Source: Sphingomicrobium flavum (GTDB lineage: Bacteria > Pseudomonadota > Alphaproteobacteria > Sphingomonadales > Sphingomonadaceae). From it: a DNA stretch of 64,000 nt. The notes beneath the pieces are model-generated. The model was not told the origin of the DNA and searched no databases. It saw only the letters and a program-made list of their open reading frames with translations. The translations under genes and the position numbers were made by a program. This document shows positions 44,007 through 52,252 of this stretch, one piece after another. The stretch lies in NCBI RefSeq assembly GCF_024721605.1, contig NZ_CP102630.1, forward strand, positions 496,001-560,000. Direction: 5' to 3'. Positions within the stretch are counted from its first letter, which is position 1. Every line of letters starts with the position of its first letter.

Positions 44007-44720
44007 ATGCTTGGTGCGTTCATTGGTAAGAAACGCGCACGCCCCTTCGGGCAGGACAATATCGCGTTCGATTCCACCATTTTCACGCTTTCCACCGAAG
44101 TGCCGCGCCCGCTCGAAAAGCGCGTCGATGAACGCGTCATGCCGATGCTGCGCGTCGCCAAGGTCGATACGGGCAACGGCCAGCAGCTGCTGGTGCGGGT
44201 ACGCAACCTGTCAGCCGGCGGCCTCGGCGCCGAACTCAGCCAGCAGCTCGAAGTGGGCGAGCAGGTGCAGATTGAGCTCAATAGCCAGAAAATCCCTGCC
44301 ACGGTGGTCTGGCTGCGCGATGGTACCGCAGGCTTCAAATTCGAACGCAATATCGATCTTGGCGAAATGCTCGCCGGTCGCAAGCCGCGCCATGGCTTTC
44401 GCCCGCGTCCGCCGCGCCTCAAGGTCGACTGCAAGGCCAATCTCAAGATCGGCAGCACATATTATACCGTCGGCGTCCATGACATTTCGCAGGGCGGGAT
44501 TAAGGTCGAACCGGTTGATGAATATTGCCTCGGCAAGCGCGTGATCATCGTCGTGGAAAGCCTGAAACCCATCAAGGGTGAGGTGCGCTGGTTCTCCGAT
44601 CGCCGCGCCGGCATCGTCTTCGACAAGCCACTGGGTTTCGAAGAACTGGCCGAATGGATGGGCAAACGCCTCGAAATGGCCAGCCTCAAGGCACAGTCCA
44701 AAGCGCTCAAGGGCCTTTAA
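44007..44720 (+). CDS. tandem PilZ-domain protein
   Basis: 237 aa from the ATG at 44007 (GGGGAG six bases ahead; another ATG at 43974 has no such site). The first PilZ-like unit has the RxxxR motif in KRVDERVMP and NLSAGG; the second has DISQGG after PRLKVDCKANLKIG. The first unit shows a full set of cyclic-di-GMP-binding residues. It is divergent from the REC-EAL genes, so enzyme and receptor of cyclic-di-GMP are encoded side by side. Confidence 0.88.
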   Translation: MLGAFIGKKRARPFGQDNIAFDSTIFTLSTEVPRPLEKRVDERVMPMLRVAKVDTGNGQQLLVRVRNLSAGGLGAELSQQLEVGEQVQIELNSQKIPATVVWLRDGTAGFKFERNIDLGEMLAGRKPRHGFRPRPPRLKVDCKANLKIGSTYYTVGVHDISQGGIKVEPVDEYCLGKRVIIVVESLKPIKGEVRWFSDRRAGIVFDKPLGFEELAEWMGKRLEMASLKAQSKALKGL

Positions 44721-44771
44721 CAGGGTCCCGACCGTCCCTATCTCTTCGTCTCACGCGAAGGAGGTTGGGTT

Positions 44772-45323
44772 ATGGCCATGCAGAACATCATTCTTGCCGG
44801 CGGTTGCTTCTGGTGCACCGAAGCGGTCTATCTCGACGTCATCGGGGTCGAGGCCGTAGAAAGCGGCTATATCGGCGGCAATGTGATCGCGCCCACCTAT
44901 CGCCAGGTCTGCAATGGCGATACCGGCCATGCCGAAGCGGTGAAGGTGACCTTCGATGATGAAGTGATCGGGCTGGACGATGTCTTCGACATCTTCTTCG
45001 CCACCCATGATCCGACCCAGCTCAACCGCCAGGGCAACGATATCGGCACTCAATATCGCAGCGCCATCTTCCCCGCAGACGCGGATCAGCAAGCCGCAGC
45101 GCGCGCTGCCATTGCTCGCGCCAATGAGGAACATGGCGGCAAGGTCGTCACCACCATCGAGCCGATGAGCGACTGGTATCCGGCCGAGGATTATCATCAG
45201 GACTATTTCGCCCGCGAAGGCTCGAGCAACCCTTACTGCATGGCAGTGATCGCGCCCAAGCTCAGGAAATTCCGCAAGAGCTTCCAGAACCGTATCAAGG
45301 ACGCGGCGCAGCAGCCCTCCTGA
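44772..45323 (+). CDS. msrA: peptide-methionine (S)-S-oxide reductase
   Basis: 183 aa after a strong GGAGG site (44760-44764). The catalytic motif GCFWCTE (Cys12) is clear, as are GYIGGNVIAPTYRQVCNGDTGHAEAV and THDPTQLNRQGNDIGTQYRS (given in parts). It repairs oxidised methionine in proteins. Its last 29 bases overlap the convergent Sua5 gene. Confidence 0.96.
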   Translation: MAMQNIILAGGCFWCTEAVYLDVIGVEAVESGYIGGNVIAPTYRQVCNGDTGHAEAVKVTFDDEVIGLDDVFDIFFATHDPTQLNRQGNDIGTQYRSAIFPADADQQAAARAAIARANEEHGGKVVTTIEPMSDWYPAEDYHQDYFAREGSSNPYCMAVIAPKLRKFRKSFQNRIKDAAQQPS

Positions 45324-46218
45324 GCCGGTCGCGGATGGCTGCGGCCAGCCCGTCGCCCGGGATCGGCGCCACCGCAATCCTGGGGTGGGGGGAGGCGTCC
45401 GCCTCGTGCAGCGCTGCGAACAGCCGCGCCGCGGCCGTCACCGGATCGCGTCCCAGCGACAATTCACCCTCCACATCGCCATAGCCGATCAGGATCTCGT
45501 CCGCCTCGGCGTGGGTCGCCTCCAGCCGCAACGGCTTGCCAGGCGCATAATGGCTCGACAGCTGTCCCGGCGCCTCGATCCTGGCGTCGTCGCTGGCGAG
45601 CGCGCCCGGCACGTCAATCGGCCCGCGCCGCAGCAGCCGGAGCGTTCCGTCGGTCGCGGCGATGATCGTGCTTTCAATGCCGCGCTTTGCCTGCCCGCCA
45701 TCGAGGATCAGCGCGATGCGGCCATCGAGGCTCGCCTTCACATGCGCCGCGCTGGTCGGGCTGATCTTGCCCGATGCATTCGCCGACGGCGCCGCCAGCG
45801 GCCGCCCCGCCATCTCCAGCAGCATACGCATGACCGGATGCGCAGGCACGCGGATGGCGATGCTCTCCAACCCCGCCGTCACCAGGGGGGCAATCCCCGC
45901 ATCCGCTTTCTTCGGCACCACTAACGTCAAGGGCCCAGGCCAATGCGCCTCAGCCAGCGACAGCGCGGCAGCGTCGAATGCGCCCAGCTGCTGCGCCGCC
46001 GTTACATCCGGCACATGCACGATCAGCGGATTGAAGCTGGGCCGCCCCTTCGCGGCATAGATGCGCGCCACTGCCTCCGCATTGGTCGCATCCGCCGCCA
46101 GCCCGTAGACCGTCTCGGTCGGCACTGCGACCGGCTGGCCGTCGAGCACCAGCCGCGCCGCCATGGCGGCGGCCTCTTCGCTTGCGCTGCGCACTTCAGT
46201 CTGTAGTGACGGCTCCAT
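45295..46218 (-). CDS. L-threonylcarbamoyladenylate synthase (Sua5 type)
   Basis: 307 aa. The YrdC domain is at residues 15-200 (VAVPTETVYGLAADATN, AKGRPSFNPLIVHV, SANASGKISPTS), followed by a C-terminal Sua5 domain (about 215-300, SSHYAPGKPLRLEA). It makes threonylcarbamoyl-AMP for the t6A modification of ANN-decoding tRNAs. Convergent with msrA, sharing 29 bases of coding sequence. Confidence 0.93.
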   Translation of the reverse strand: MEPSLQTEVRSASEEAAAMAARLVLDGQPVAVPTETVYGLAADATNAEAVARIYAAKGRPSFNPLIVHVPDVTAAQQLGAFDAAALSLAEAHWPGPLTLVVPKKADAGIAPLVTAGLESIAIRVPAHPVMRMLLEMAGRPLAAPSANASGKISPTSAAHVKASLDGRIALILDGGQAKRGIESTIIAATDGTLRLLRRGPIDVPGALASDDARIEAPGQLSSHYAPGKPLRLEATHAEADEILIGYGDVEGELSLGRDPVTAAARLFAALHEADASPHPRIAVAPIPGDGLAAAIRDRLRRAAAPRP

Positions 46219-46265
46219 GATTGCCGCGCTATGCGCATAAAGATCGAAGCCCGCAAGGAGTGACC

Positions 46266-47939
46266 ATGAGCTTTTCCGTCCCCGTCGCCGAACAGGCCCG
46301 CGTCCTCAACCATGTCGTCGGCATCGACCGGCTGGCCGAGCATGAGCAGTTCGTGCAGGCCGACGCCGCCACGGTGGAAGCAGTCCTCGAAGGCGCGGCA
46401 CAATTCGCGGTCGGCGAATGGCTCCCCCTGCACCGCATCGGCGATGAAGTCGGCTCCAAGCTCAAGGACGGGGTCGTCACCACGCCCGATGGCTTCAAGG
46501 CCGCCTACCAGGCCTTTGTCGAAGGCGGCTGGATGACGCTGTCGGCGCCGACCGACCATGGCGGGCAGGCGATGCCGCTTTCGCTCTCGGCCGCCCTGAT
46601 GGAAAATCTCAACGCCACCAATGTCGGCTTCGCGCTCTGCCCAATGCTCAGCCTCGGCGCGATCGAGGCGCTGGAAATCTATGGCTCGGACGAACTCAAG
46701 GAGCGCTACCTCGCCAAGATCGTGTCGGGCGAATGGCCCGCCACCATGAACCTCACCGAACCGCAGGCGGGCAGCGATGTCGGTGCGCTCACCACCAAGG
46801 CGACCCCCAATGGCGATGGCACATGGGCGATCAGCGGCCAGAAAATCTACATCACCTGGGGCGAGCATGATCTGGCCGACAATATCATCCACCTCGTCCT
46901 CGCCCGCACGCCCGGCGCGCCCGAAGGCACGCGCGGCATCTCGCTCTTCCTCGTCCCCAAGATGCTGCCCGATGGCAGCCGCAACGATCTGGTCTGCGCG
47001 GGGCTGGAAGAAAAAATGGGCATCCACGCCTCGCCCACCTGCGTCATGCGGTACGGCGAGAATGACGGCGCCACCGGCTGGCTGATCGGCGAGGAAAATG
47101 GCGGCATGCGCGCGATGTTCGTGATGATGAACAATGCGCGCATCAATGTCGGGCTGCAGGGCGTGGGTATCGCCGAACGTGCCACCCAGCAGGCCGTCGC
47201 CTACGCGCTCGATCGCCGCCAGGGTGCGCGCGAAGGGCAGGGGGTTAGCATTTCCGAACATCCCGACGTGCGCCGCATGCTGATGCGGATGCGCGCGCTC
47301 ACCAATGGTGCCCGCGCCCTTTGCTATTATGCCTTCGGTTGCATCGATCGCGGCCATGCGGGCGATGCCGAAGCACGCCTGCGCGCCGAAATCATCACCC
47401 CGCTGGCCAAGGCCTGGGCCACCGATGTGGGCTGCGAGGTCGCAAGCCTCGGCATCCAGGTCCATGGCGGCATGGGCTATGTCGAGGAAACGGGCGCCGC
47501 GGTGCACCTTCGCGATGCCCGCATCGCCCCCATCTATGAAGGCACCAACGGCATCCAGGCCGCCGACCTCGTCGGACGCAAGCTCGGCCTCGACGGCGGG
47601 ATCGCCTTTGACGGCCTCATCGCCGATATCCGCGCCGACGCTCGCGACGAGCGGCTGATCGCGCTCGCCGATGTGGTCGAGCAGGCGGCCGCGATGCTGC
47701 GCGAAGCCTCGAGCGACAACAAGTTGGCGGGCAGCTATCCCTTCCTCGACATGGTCTCGGTGCTGGTCGCAGGCTGGCTGTTGGAGAAAATGGCGATCGC
47801 CCCCGACGCCAGCGAAACCGGCAAGGCGGCCAGCGAATATTTCAACAGCGCCATCGTCCCCGAAGCGCTCGGCAAGGGTGCCGGCGCCTCAATGGGCGCG
47901 GAACTACTCTATCGGGTGGACGCCGAAGCGCTGGCTTAA
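46266..47939 (+). CDS. acyl-CoA dehydrogenase
   Basis: 557 aa from the ATG at 46266 with AAGGAG 7 bases before. Family features: TMNLTEPQAGSDVGAL, KIYITWGEHDLADNIIHLVLA, GVGIAERATQQAVAYALDRRQG, and the catalytic segment IYEGTNGIQAADLVGRKL. The extra length beyond ~390 aa fits the long sphingomonad/FadE-like or AidB-related acyl-CoA dehydrogenases with N-terminal and C-terminal additions. Uses FAD; acts in fatty or branched acyl-CoA oxidation. Specific chain length unknown. Confidence 0.92.
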   Translation: MSFSVPVAEQARVLNHVVGIDRLAEHEQFVQADAATVEAVLEGAAQFAVGEWLPLHRIGDEVGSKLKDGVVTTPDGFKAAYQAFVEGGWMTLSAPTDHGGQAMPLSLSAALMENLNATNVGFALCPMLSLGAIEALEIYGSDELKERYLAKIVSGEWPATMNLTEPQAGSDVGALTTKATPNGDGTWAISGQKIYITWGEHDLADNIIHLVLARTPGAPEGTRGISLFLVPKMLPDGSRNDLVCAGLEEKMGIHASPTCVMRYGENDGATGWLIGEENGGMRAMFVMMNNARINVGLQGVGIAERATQQAVAYALDRRQGAREGQGVSISEHPDVRRMLMRMRALTNGARALCYYAFGCIDRGHAGDAEARLRAEIITPLAKAWATDVGCEVASLGIQVHGGMGYVEETGAAVHLRDARIAPIYEGTNGIQAADLVGRKLGLDGGIAFDGLIADIRADARDERLIALADVVEQAAAMLREASSDNKLAGSYPFLDMVSVLVAGWLLEKMAIAPDASETGKAASEYFNSAIVPEALGKGAGASMGAELLYRVDAEALA

Positions 47940-47962
47940 GGCCAGTGCAGCACGCCACCACC

Positions 47963-48047
47963 TTCCGCTCACCCTGAGCTTGTCGAAGGGTCAGCGCCGC
48001 GCCTAGTTCCGAGCCGGAGGCTTCGACTACGCTCAGCCTGAGCGGAA
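47963..48047. repeat. REP-like inverted repeat
   Basis: A 26-base arm (47963-47988, ending AGCTTGTCGAAG) and a reverse-complementary arm (48021-48047, starting CTTCGACTACGCTCAG) match with few mismatches. This CTTCGACTACGCTCAG / CTGAGCTTGTCGAAG type is a common repetitive extragenic palindrome in sphingomonads. It lies between the convergent acyl-CoA dehydrogenase and GntR genes. One copy only in this window. Confidence 0.8.
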
Positions 48048-48078
48048 TGAGAGGATTTCGCCAATAATTGGCCCCGGC

Positions 48079-48432
48079 CTAGGCCTTTTCGCCGTCCAGC
48101 AATTCGGCCGGCGCGATGCCGAGCCGCTTCATGCGGGCGCGGATTTCGGGCCATTCCTGTTCGATGAACTGGTCGCGCTCGCGATGCTTCAGCTTGGATC
48201 GCGCGCCATCGGCCACGAACATGCCCACCCCGCGCTTCACGGTGATCAGTCCGTCATCCTGGAAGCCCTGATAGGCCTTGGCCACGGTCAGCGGATTGGC
48301 ACCCTGTTCGGCGGCCAGCGCGCGCACCGAAGGGAGCGGATCGCCGTCCGAATAGCGGCCAACAAGGATGGCATCGGCGATCACTTCGCGGATGCGCACA
48401 TAAACGGGCTTGTCCTGATTTCGTAGTGCCAT
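48079..48432 (-). CDS. GntR-family regulator, YtrA subfamily
   Basis: 117 aa: winged-helix DNA-binding domain (PVYVRIREVIADAILVGRYSDG, LPSVRALAAEQGANPLTVAKAY) with a short C-terminal helix pair, the YtrA-type layout lacking a large ligand domain. Such regulators usually control an adjacent ABC transporter, but none is near, so it may act elsewhere. It appears to be leaderless: promoter boxes end six bases before the ATG (48439-48467) and an inverted repeat covers the start. Confidence 0.88.
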   Translation of the reverse strand: MALRNQDKPVYVRIREVIADAILVGRYSDGDPLPSVRALAAEQGANPLTVAKAYQGFQDDGLITVKRGVGMFVADGARSKLKHRERDQFIEQEWPEIRARMKRLGIAPAELLDGEKA

Positions 48433-48467
48433 GCTGCTTTAATACAGCACCGCGCAGAAGGTTGCAA
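48432..48467 (-). promoter_or_regulatory. leaderless gntR promoter with overlapping inverted repeat
   Basis: On the minus strand, TTGCAA (48462-48467) and TATTAA (48439-48444) are 17 bases apart, and the -10 ends six bases before the ATG (48430-48432). TGCTG and CAGCA (48432-48436 and 48445-48449) form an inverted repeat around the -10, which would suit autorepression. Confidence 0.55.
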
Positions 48468-48676
48468 GGTGCAGACCCGTTTTTACCGTCCAATGGCAAC
48501 CAGCCCACACCGCTCGCCGCTCTGCGCGCCCGCAACATCTGTAAATTTAATCACGGCTAAACAGGCCCCAAATCCGTTCATCTGGCAGCAAGGTTATGGT
48601 TAACAATCGGGTGCCCGAAGGGGCCGAGAAGCATGTGCCTGCGCGTGCCATCGGACGTTTTGAAGGAGCAAAATTC

Positions 48677-49567
48677 GTGAACATTCTCAATCAGGTCACC
48701 GTCCCCTTGCTGTTGGCTGCCATGGCCATCCCGGTCAGCGCGGCCGCCGCCCAGCCGGTCGAGGAGCCGGACGCGATCACGGTCAGCGGGCAATTGCCGG
48801 AGACGCTGAAGGGGCTGCCTGAAGGTCCCGAACTCAAGGGGTATATCTCCGCGCGTCGCGGCGGCCAGATGCAGGTGGCCGGCGATAATGGCACCAACAC
48901 GTCGGTGCTCGTGGTTCCGGCCACCGAAATCCGGTCCAAGGGCGGTTTCCTCGGGCTCGACAAGGACAGGCTCGCCGCCGACGCGCTACTCAATGGCCTG
49001 CCGGTCAAGGTCCAGACGGTGGAGTGGGGTGGTGGCCTCGTGGCGACCAAGGTCCGGCTCTCGGACAAGGATCTCGAAACGGCATCGATGATCCGCAACG
49101 GCACCGCCCAGCGCTTTGGCGAACATGATGTCGCCATTGCCGACAATGCAGCGGCCACCGAGGCCCTGCGCGGCCGCGTCGGCGATATCGACAAATATAA
49201 CGTCAAGGCCACGACCGACATCTTCTTCGACACGGGCAAGTGGGCCCTTTCGGCGCAGGACCAGGCCCAGCTGTGCGCCGCCGCGGCTGAGGCCGAGGGA
49301 ATGGACAACGCATTGCTGCTGGTAGTCGGCTACACCGATTCCGTCGGCGACGAGGACTATAACCAGCTGCTCAGCGAAAAGCGCGCCGGCAAGGTCGTCA
49401 ACACGCTGCAGCAGAAATGCGGGTGGGCGCCGTGGCGCATGCTGACCCCCACCGGCATGGCCGAGGCCGATCCGGCGGCGGATAACGCTACCCCGCAAGG
49501 CCGCGCCCAGAACCGCCGGGTGGCGGTCAACATCCTGGTCAGCAAGACCGTTGACGGGATCCAATAG
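48677..49567 (+). CDS. OmpA-family outer membrane protein
   Basis: 296 aa from a GTG at 48677 with AAGGAG eight bases ahead. A signal peptide (LLLAAMAIPVSAAAAQ) precedes a middle beta-rich region and a C-terminal OmpA/MotB-like domain (about 195-290) with TTDIFFDTGKWALS, GYTDSVGDEDYN, LSEKRAGKVV and GRAQNRRVAVNI. It should bind peptidoglycan at the outer membrane. A 240-base region upstream separates it from gntR and holds no gene. Confidence 0.9.
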   Translation: MNILNQVTVPLLLAAMAIPVSAAAAQPVEEPDAITVSGQLPETLKGLPEGPELKGYISARRGGQMQVAGDNGTNTSVLVVPATEIRSKGGFLGLDKDRLAADALLNGLPVKVQTVEWGGGLVATKVRLSDKDLETASMIRNGTAQRFGEHDVAIADNAAATEALRGRVGDIDKYNVKATTDIFFDTGKWALSAQDQAQLCAAAAEAEGMDNALLLVVGYTDSVGDEDYNQLLSEKRAGKVVNTLQQKCGWAPWRMLTPTGMAEADPAADNATPQGRAQNRRVAVNILVSKTVDGIQ

Positions 49568-49593
49568 CCGGTCGGATGATGGTCCAACAGGTT

Positions 49594-49627
49594 CTGGCGG
49601 CATTTGGCGTGTGCCGGGTGCCGCCAG
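49594..49627 (+). terminator. hairpin terminator after the OmpA-family gene
   Basis: A perfect 9-bp inverted repeat (49594-49602 with 49619-49627, 16-base loop) follows the OmpA-family stop, with GGCTTTTGG just after. It may terminate the plus-strand transcript; the T-run is short. Confidence 0.5.
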
Positions 49628-49648
49628 GGCTTTTGGCACCGCTGGCGA

Positions 49649-50227
49649 TCAGGTCCAGTGGGTGACAATGTCATCCAATTGGGGTCGTTCGCGCTCTTCC
49701 AGGGGCAGGCCCGGGCTGCCGATGAAGAAGAAACCCGCGATCCGTTCGCCGTCCTTGCAAAAATGCTGAGTGACGCAGGGATCATAGGCCTGGTCGCCAG
49801 TAATCCACGCGCCGACAAATCCGTGGGCGTGCACCGCATGCAGCAGGTTCATGCCCACCGCGCCTGCGGTCAGTTCCTGCTCCCATAGGGGAATCTTGTG
49901 GTCGCGCACGGGCGCAGAGATCAGGATTACCAGGCACGGCGCATAATGCGCCTTGGCCAGCGTCTTGCGCACCTTGGCCTCATGCGCGTCGGGTGCGCAA
50001 TCATCCAATGCGTCTGCAAAGAGTTTCTGCAGTGCATCTCGCTGCGATTTCTCAACGATCACGAAGCGATAGGGAACGAGCTTGCCATGATCGGGCGTGC
50101 GCGCCGCCAGCCGCAACATCCCGGCCAACTGTGCTGCATCGGGGCCCGGCGCGACCATGTCGGCAGGGCGGCCCGAACGGCGCGTTTCCAGGTGGGCAAT
50201 CAGGCTGCTGCGATCATTCATTTCCAT
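49649..50227 (-). CDS. nitroreductase-family flavoprotein (YdjA-like)
   Basis: 192 aa from the ATG at 50227 (another ATG two codons in, 50221). FMN-binding RRSGRPADM and the AARTPDHGKLVPYRFVIV segment are typical of the YdjA/Nfs group, as are MNLLHAVHAHGFVGAWITGD and FIGSP. Members reduce nitro or quinone compounds with NAD(P)H; the substrate is open. It is divergent from the POT transporter gene. Confidence 0.88.
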   Translation of the reverse strand: MEMNDRSSLIAHLETRRSGRPADMVAPGPDAAQLAGMLRLAARTPDHGKLVPYRFVIVEKSQRDALQKLFADALDDCAPDAHEAKVRKTLAKAHYAPCLVILISAPVRDHKIPLWEQELTAGAVGMNLLHAVHAHGFVGAWITGDQAYDPCVTQHFCKDGERIAGFFFIGSPGLPLEERERPQLDDIVTHWT

Positions 50228-50360
50228 GGGAGCCGTGTCACAAGAGCCACAACAAAATGCAACAATCCTCTTCACTTCCCTAGCTTGGGCGCTACGGTGC
50301 GGCATCTTTTGGGAGAGAAGCGGCGCGCCCATTTCGGGCTCGCCTGGGAGGAATTCTTTT

Positions 50361-52142
50361 ATGGCAAACACCAGCGCAGCGGCACCTGCCGGACTGCCGC
50401 ATGGCGACAGCGCGGGGACCATCATGGGTCACCCCAAGGGTCTGTTCGTCCTGTTTTTCGCGGAAATGTGGGAGCGTTTTTCCTATTACGGGATGCGCGC
50501 CCTTCTCATTTTCTACCTAACCAAGCATTGGCTGTTCTCGGACGGCGATTCCGGTCTCATCTACGGTGCCTATACCGCGCTCGTCTACATCACCCCGGTG
50601 GTGGGCGGCTATCTGGCCGATAAATATATCGGGCAGCGAAAGGCGGTCCTGTTCGGGGCGGTCCTGTTGACTTTGGGCCACTTCTTCATGGCCTTCGAAG
50701 GGCAGCCGGGGGCCGGCAATGTCGACAACCCGGTCATCTATGTCTTCTGGCTGGCGCTCGCGCTGATCATCGTGGGGTCGGGCTTCCTCAAGGCCAACAT
50801 TTCGGTGATGGTCGGACAGCTCTATCCGCGCACCGACGTGCGCCGCGATGGCGCCTATACGATCTTCTACATGGGCATCAACTTGGGCGCCGCCATCGGT
50901 TCGCTGCTGTGCGGCTACATCGGCGAAACCTATGGTTGGGCCTATGGCTTCGGTCTTGCCGGTATCGGCATGCTGGCCGGCCTGATAGTGTTCATCTGGG
51001 GCAAGCCGCTCCTGCTGGGCCGCGGCGAACCGCCCAAGGCGCTCGCCAAGGGCCGTGAAATCAGCGTCTACCTGATGGGCCTGCTGCTGGTCGCGATCTG
51101 CTGGGTCGCCGTCCAGAACCAGGATGAAGTCGGCATCTTCCTCGGGACCTTCGGGGCCGCGCTGGTCAGCTACGTGCTGTCGATCGCGATCTTCCAGATC
51201 CCCTACAAGGGATATGCCAATGCACCCGCCGCTGCCAAATATGCCTTCGCAGCGCTTGCGGCCTTGCTGACCGTGTCGATGTTCTTCGTTTCGCAGGGCG
51301 TGGAAAGCTGGCAGCTGCCCGCGCTTATCGGCGCCGGCGGCGTGCTCACCGTGATGGTAATCCAGATGGTTTCCAAGACCGATCATGATCGTGACCGCAT
51401 CGTCGCGGCCATGTTCCTGATCACCGTGTCGATCATCTTCTGGGCCTTGTTCGAACAGGCGGGCTCCTCGCTCAACCTGTTCACCGATCGCCACGTCGAT
51501 CGCGGCGGTGTGCCGGCATCGACCTTCCAGTCGATCAACGCCATCTACATCATCCTCCTGGCGCCGGTGTTCGCAACGCTGTGGACGGTGATGGGCCGCA
51601 AGGGCATCGAACCCTCGACCCCGATGAAGTTCGGCCTTGGCGTGGTCCAGGTCGGTCTCGGCTTCCTCGTCCTCGTCTGGGGCGCGGAATCGGTTGGCAT
51701 CGACGTGCCGACCCCGGTGATCTTCATCTTCCTCATTTACCTCCTGCACACGACCGGTGAACTCTGCCTGTCGCCGGTGGGCCTGTCGGCGATGAACCGT
51801 CTGGCGCCTGCGCAGATTGCATCGCTCATCATGGGCGTGTGGTTCTTCGCGTCGGCCACCGGCAACTTCGCAGCCGGCAAGATCGCGCAGGCGACCGGTG
51901 CCGAAGGCGTCGGCGAGGAAGCTGGCAAGGCCGTCGTCCTCGATGTCTACGAAACCGTCGGTCTCGTGGCGATGGGCGTGGGTGTTGCAGTCATGGTCAT
52001 CAGCCCGCTGCTCAAGAAGCTGATGCACCTCGACACGCTGACCGACGACAATGTCGGCGACGACCTGTCGGGTCAGTCGCAGGCCGGGATGGAAGCGCAG
52101 GAAGGCGGCATCCATCCGCCGGTCGAGCCCAAGACCAGCTGA
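50361..52142 (+). CDS. POT-family proton-dependent oligopeptide transporter
   Basis: 593 aa from the ATG at 50361 with GGAGG before it. POT marks: the ExxERFxYYG motif in FAEMWERFSYYGMRALL and the second signature FYMGINLGAAIGSLLCGY. About 14 helices. It imports di/tripeptides with protons. A strong terminator follows at 52170-52200, and two amidohydrolase genes lie next to it, which fits peptide or amide use. Confidence 0.94.
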   Translation: MANTSAAAPAGLPHGDSAGTIMGHPKGLFVLFFAEMWERFSYYGMRALLIFYLTKHWLFSDGDSGLIYGAYTALVYITPVVGGYLADKYIGQRKAVLFGAVLLTLGHFFMAFEGQPGAGNVDNPVIYVFWLALALIIVGSGFLKANISVMVGQLYPRTDVRRDGAYTIFYMGINLGAAIGSLLCGYIGETYGWAYGFGLAGIGMLAGLIVFIWGKPLLLGRGEPPKALAKGREISVYLMGLLLVAICWVAVQNQDEVGIFLGTFGAALVSYVLSIAIFQIPYKGYANAPAAAKYAFAALAALLTVSMFFVSQGVESWQLPALIGAGGVLTVMVIQMVSKTDHDRDRIVAAMFLITVSIIFWALFEQAGSSLNLFTDRHVDRGGVPASTFQSINAIYIILLAPVFATLWTVMGRKGIEPSTPMKFGLGVVQVGLGFLVLVWGAESVGIDVPTPVIFIFLIYLLHTTGELCLSPVGLSAMNRLAPAQIASLIMGVWFFASATGNFAAGKIAQATGAEGVGEEAGKAVVLDVYETVGLVAMGVGVAVMVISPLLKKLMHLDTLTDDNVGDDLSGQSQAGMEAQEGGIHPPVEPKTS

Positions 52143-52169
52143 GCCTGAACGGCTCGCGACAATCAAAGA

Positions 52170-52200
52170 GGGGCGGCGTTCGCGTCGCCCCTTTTTCTTT
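52170..52200 (+). terminator. intrinsic terminator after the POT gene
   Basis: A 9-bp GC stem (52170-52178 and 52183-52191) closes a TTCG tetraloop and is followed by TTTTTCTTT. Confidence 0.95.
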
Positions 52201-52252
52201 GCCCAAAACATCGCCATGGTGCGCCCCGATAACGAACTGGGGAGAAGCGCTG

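Noticed and set aside
47963-48047. Inverted repeat as an insertion sequence end or CRISPR repeat.
   Set aside because: Single palindromic unit of REP type, no transposase and no repeat-spacer series.
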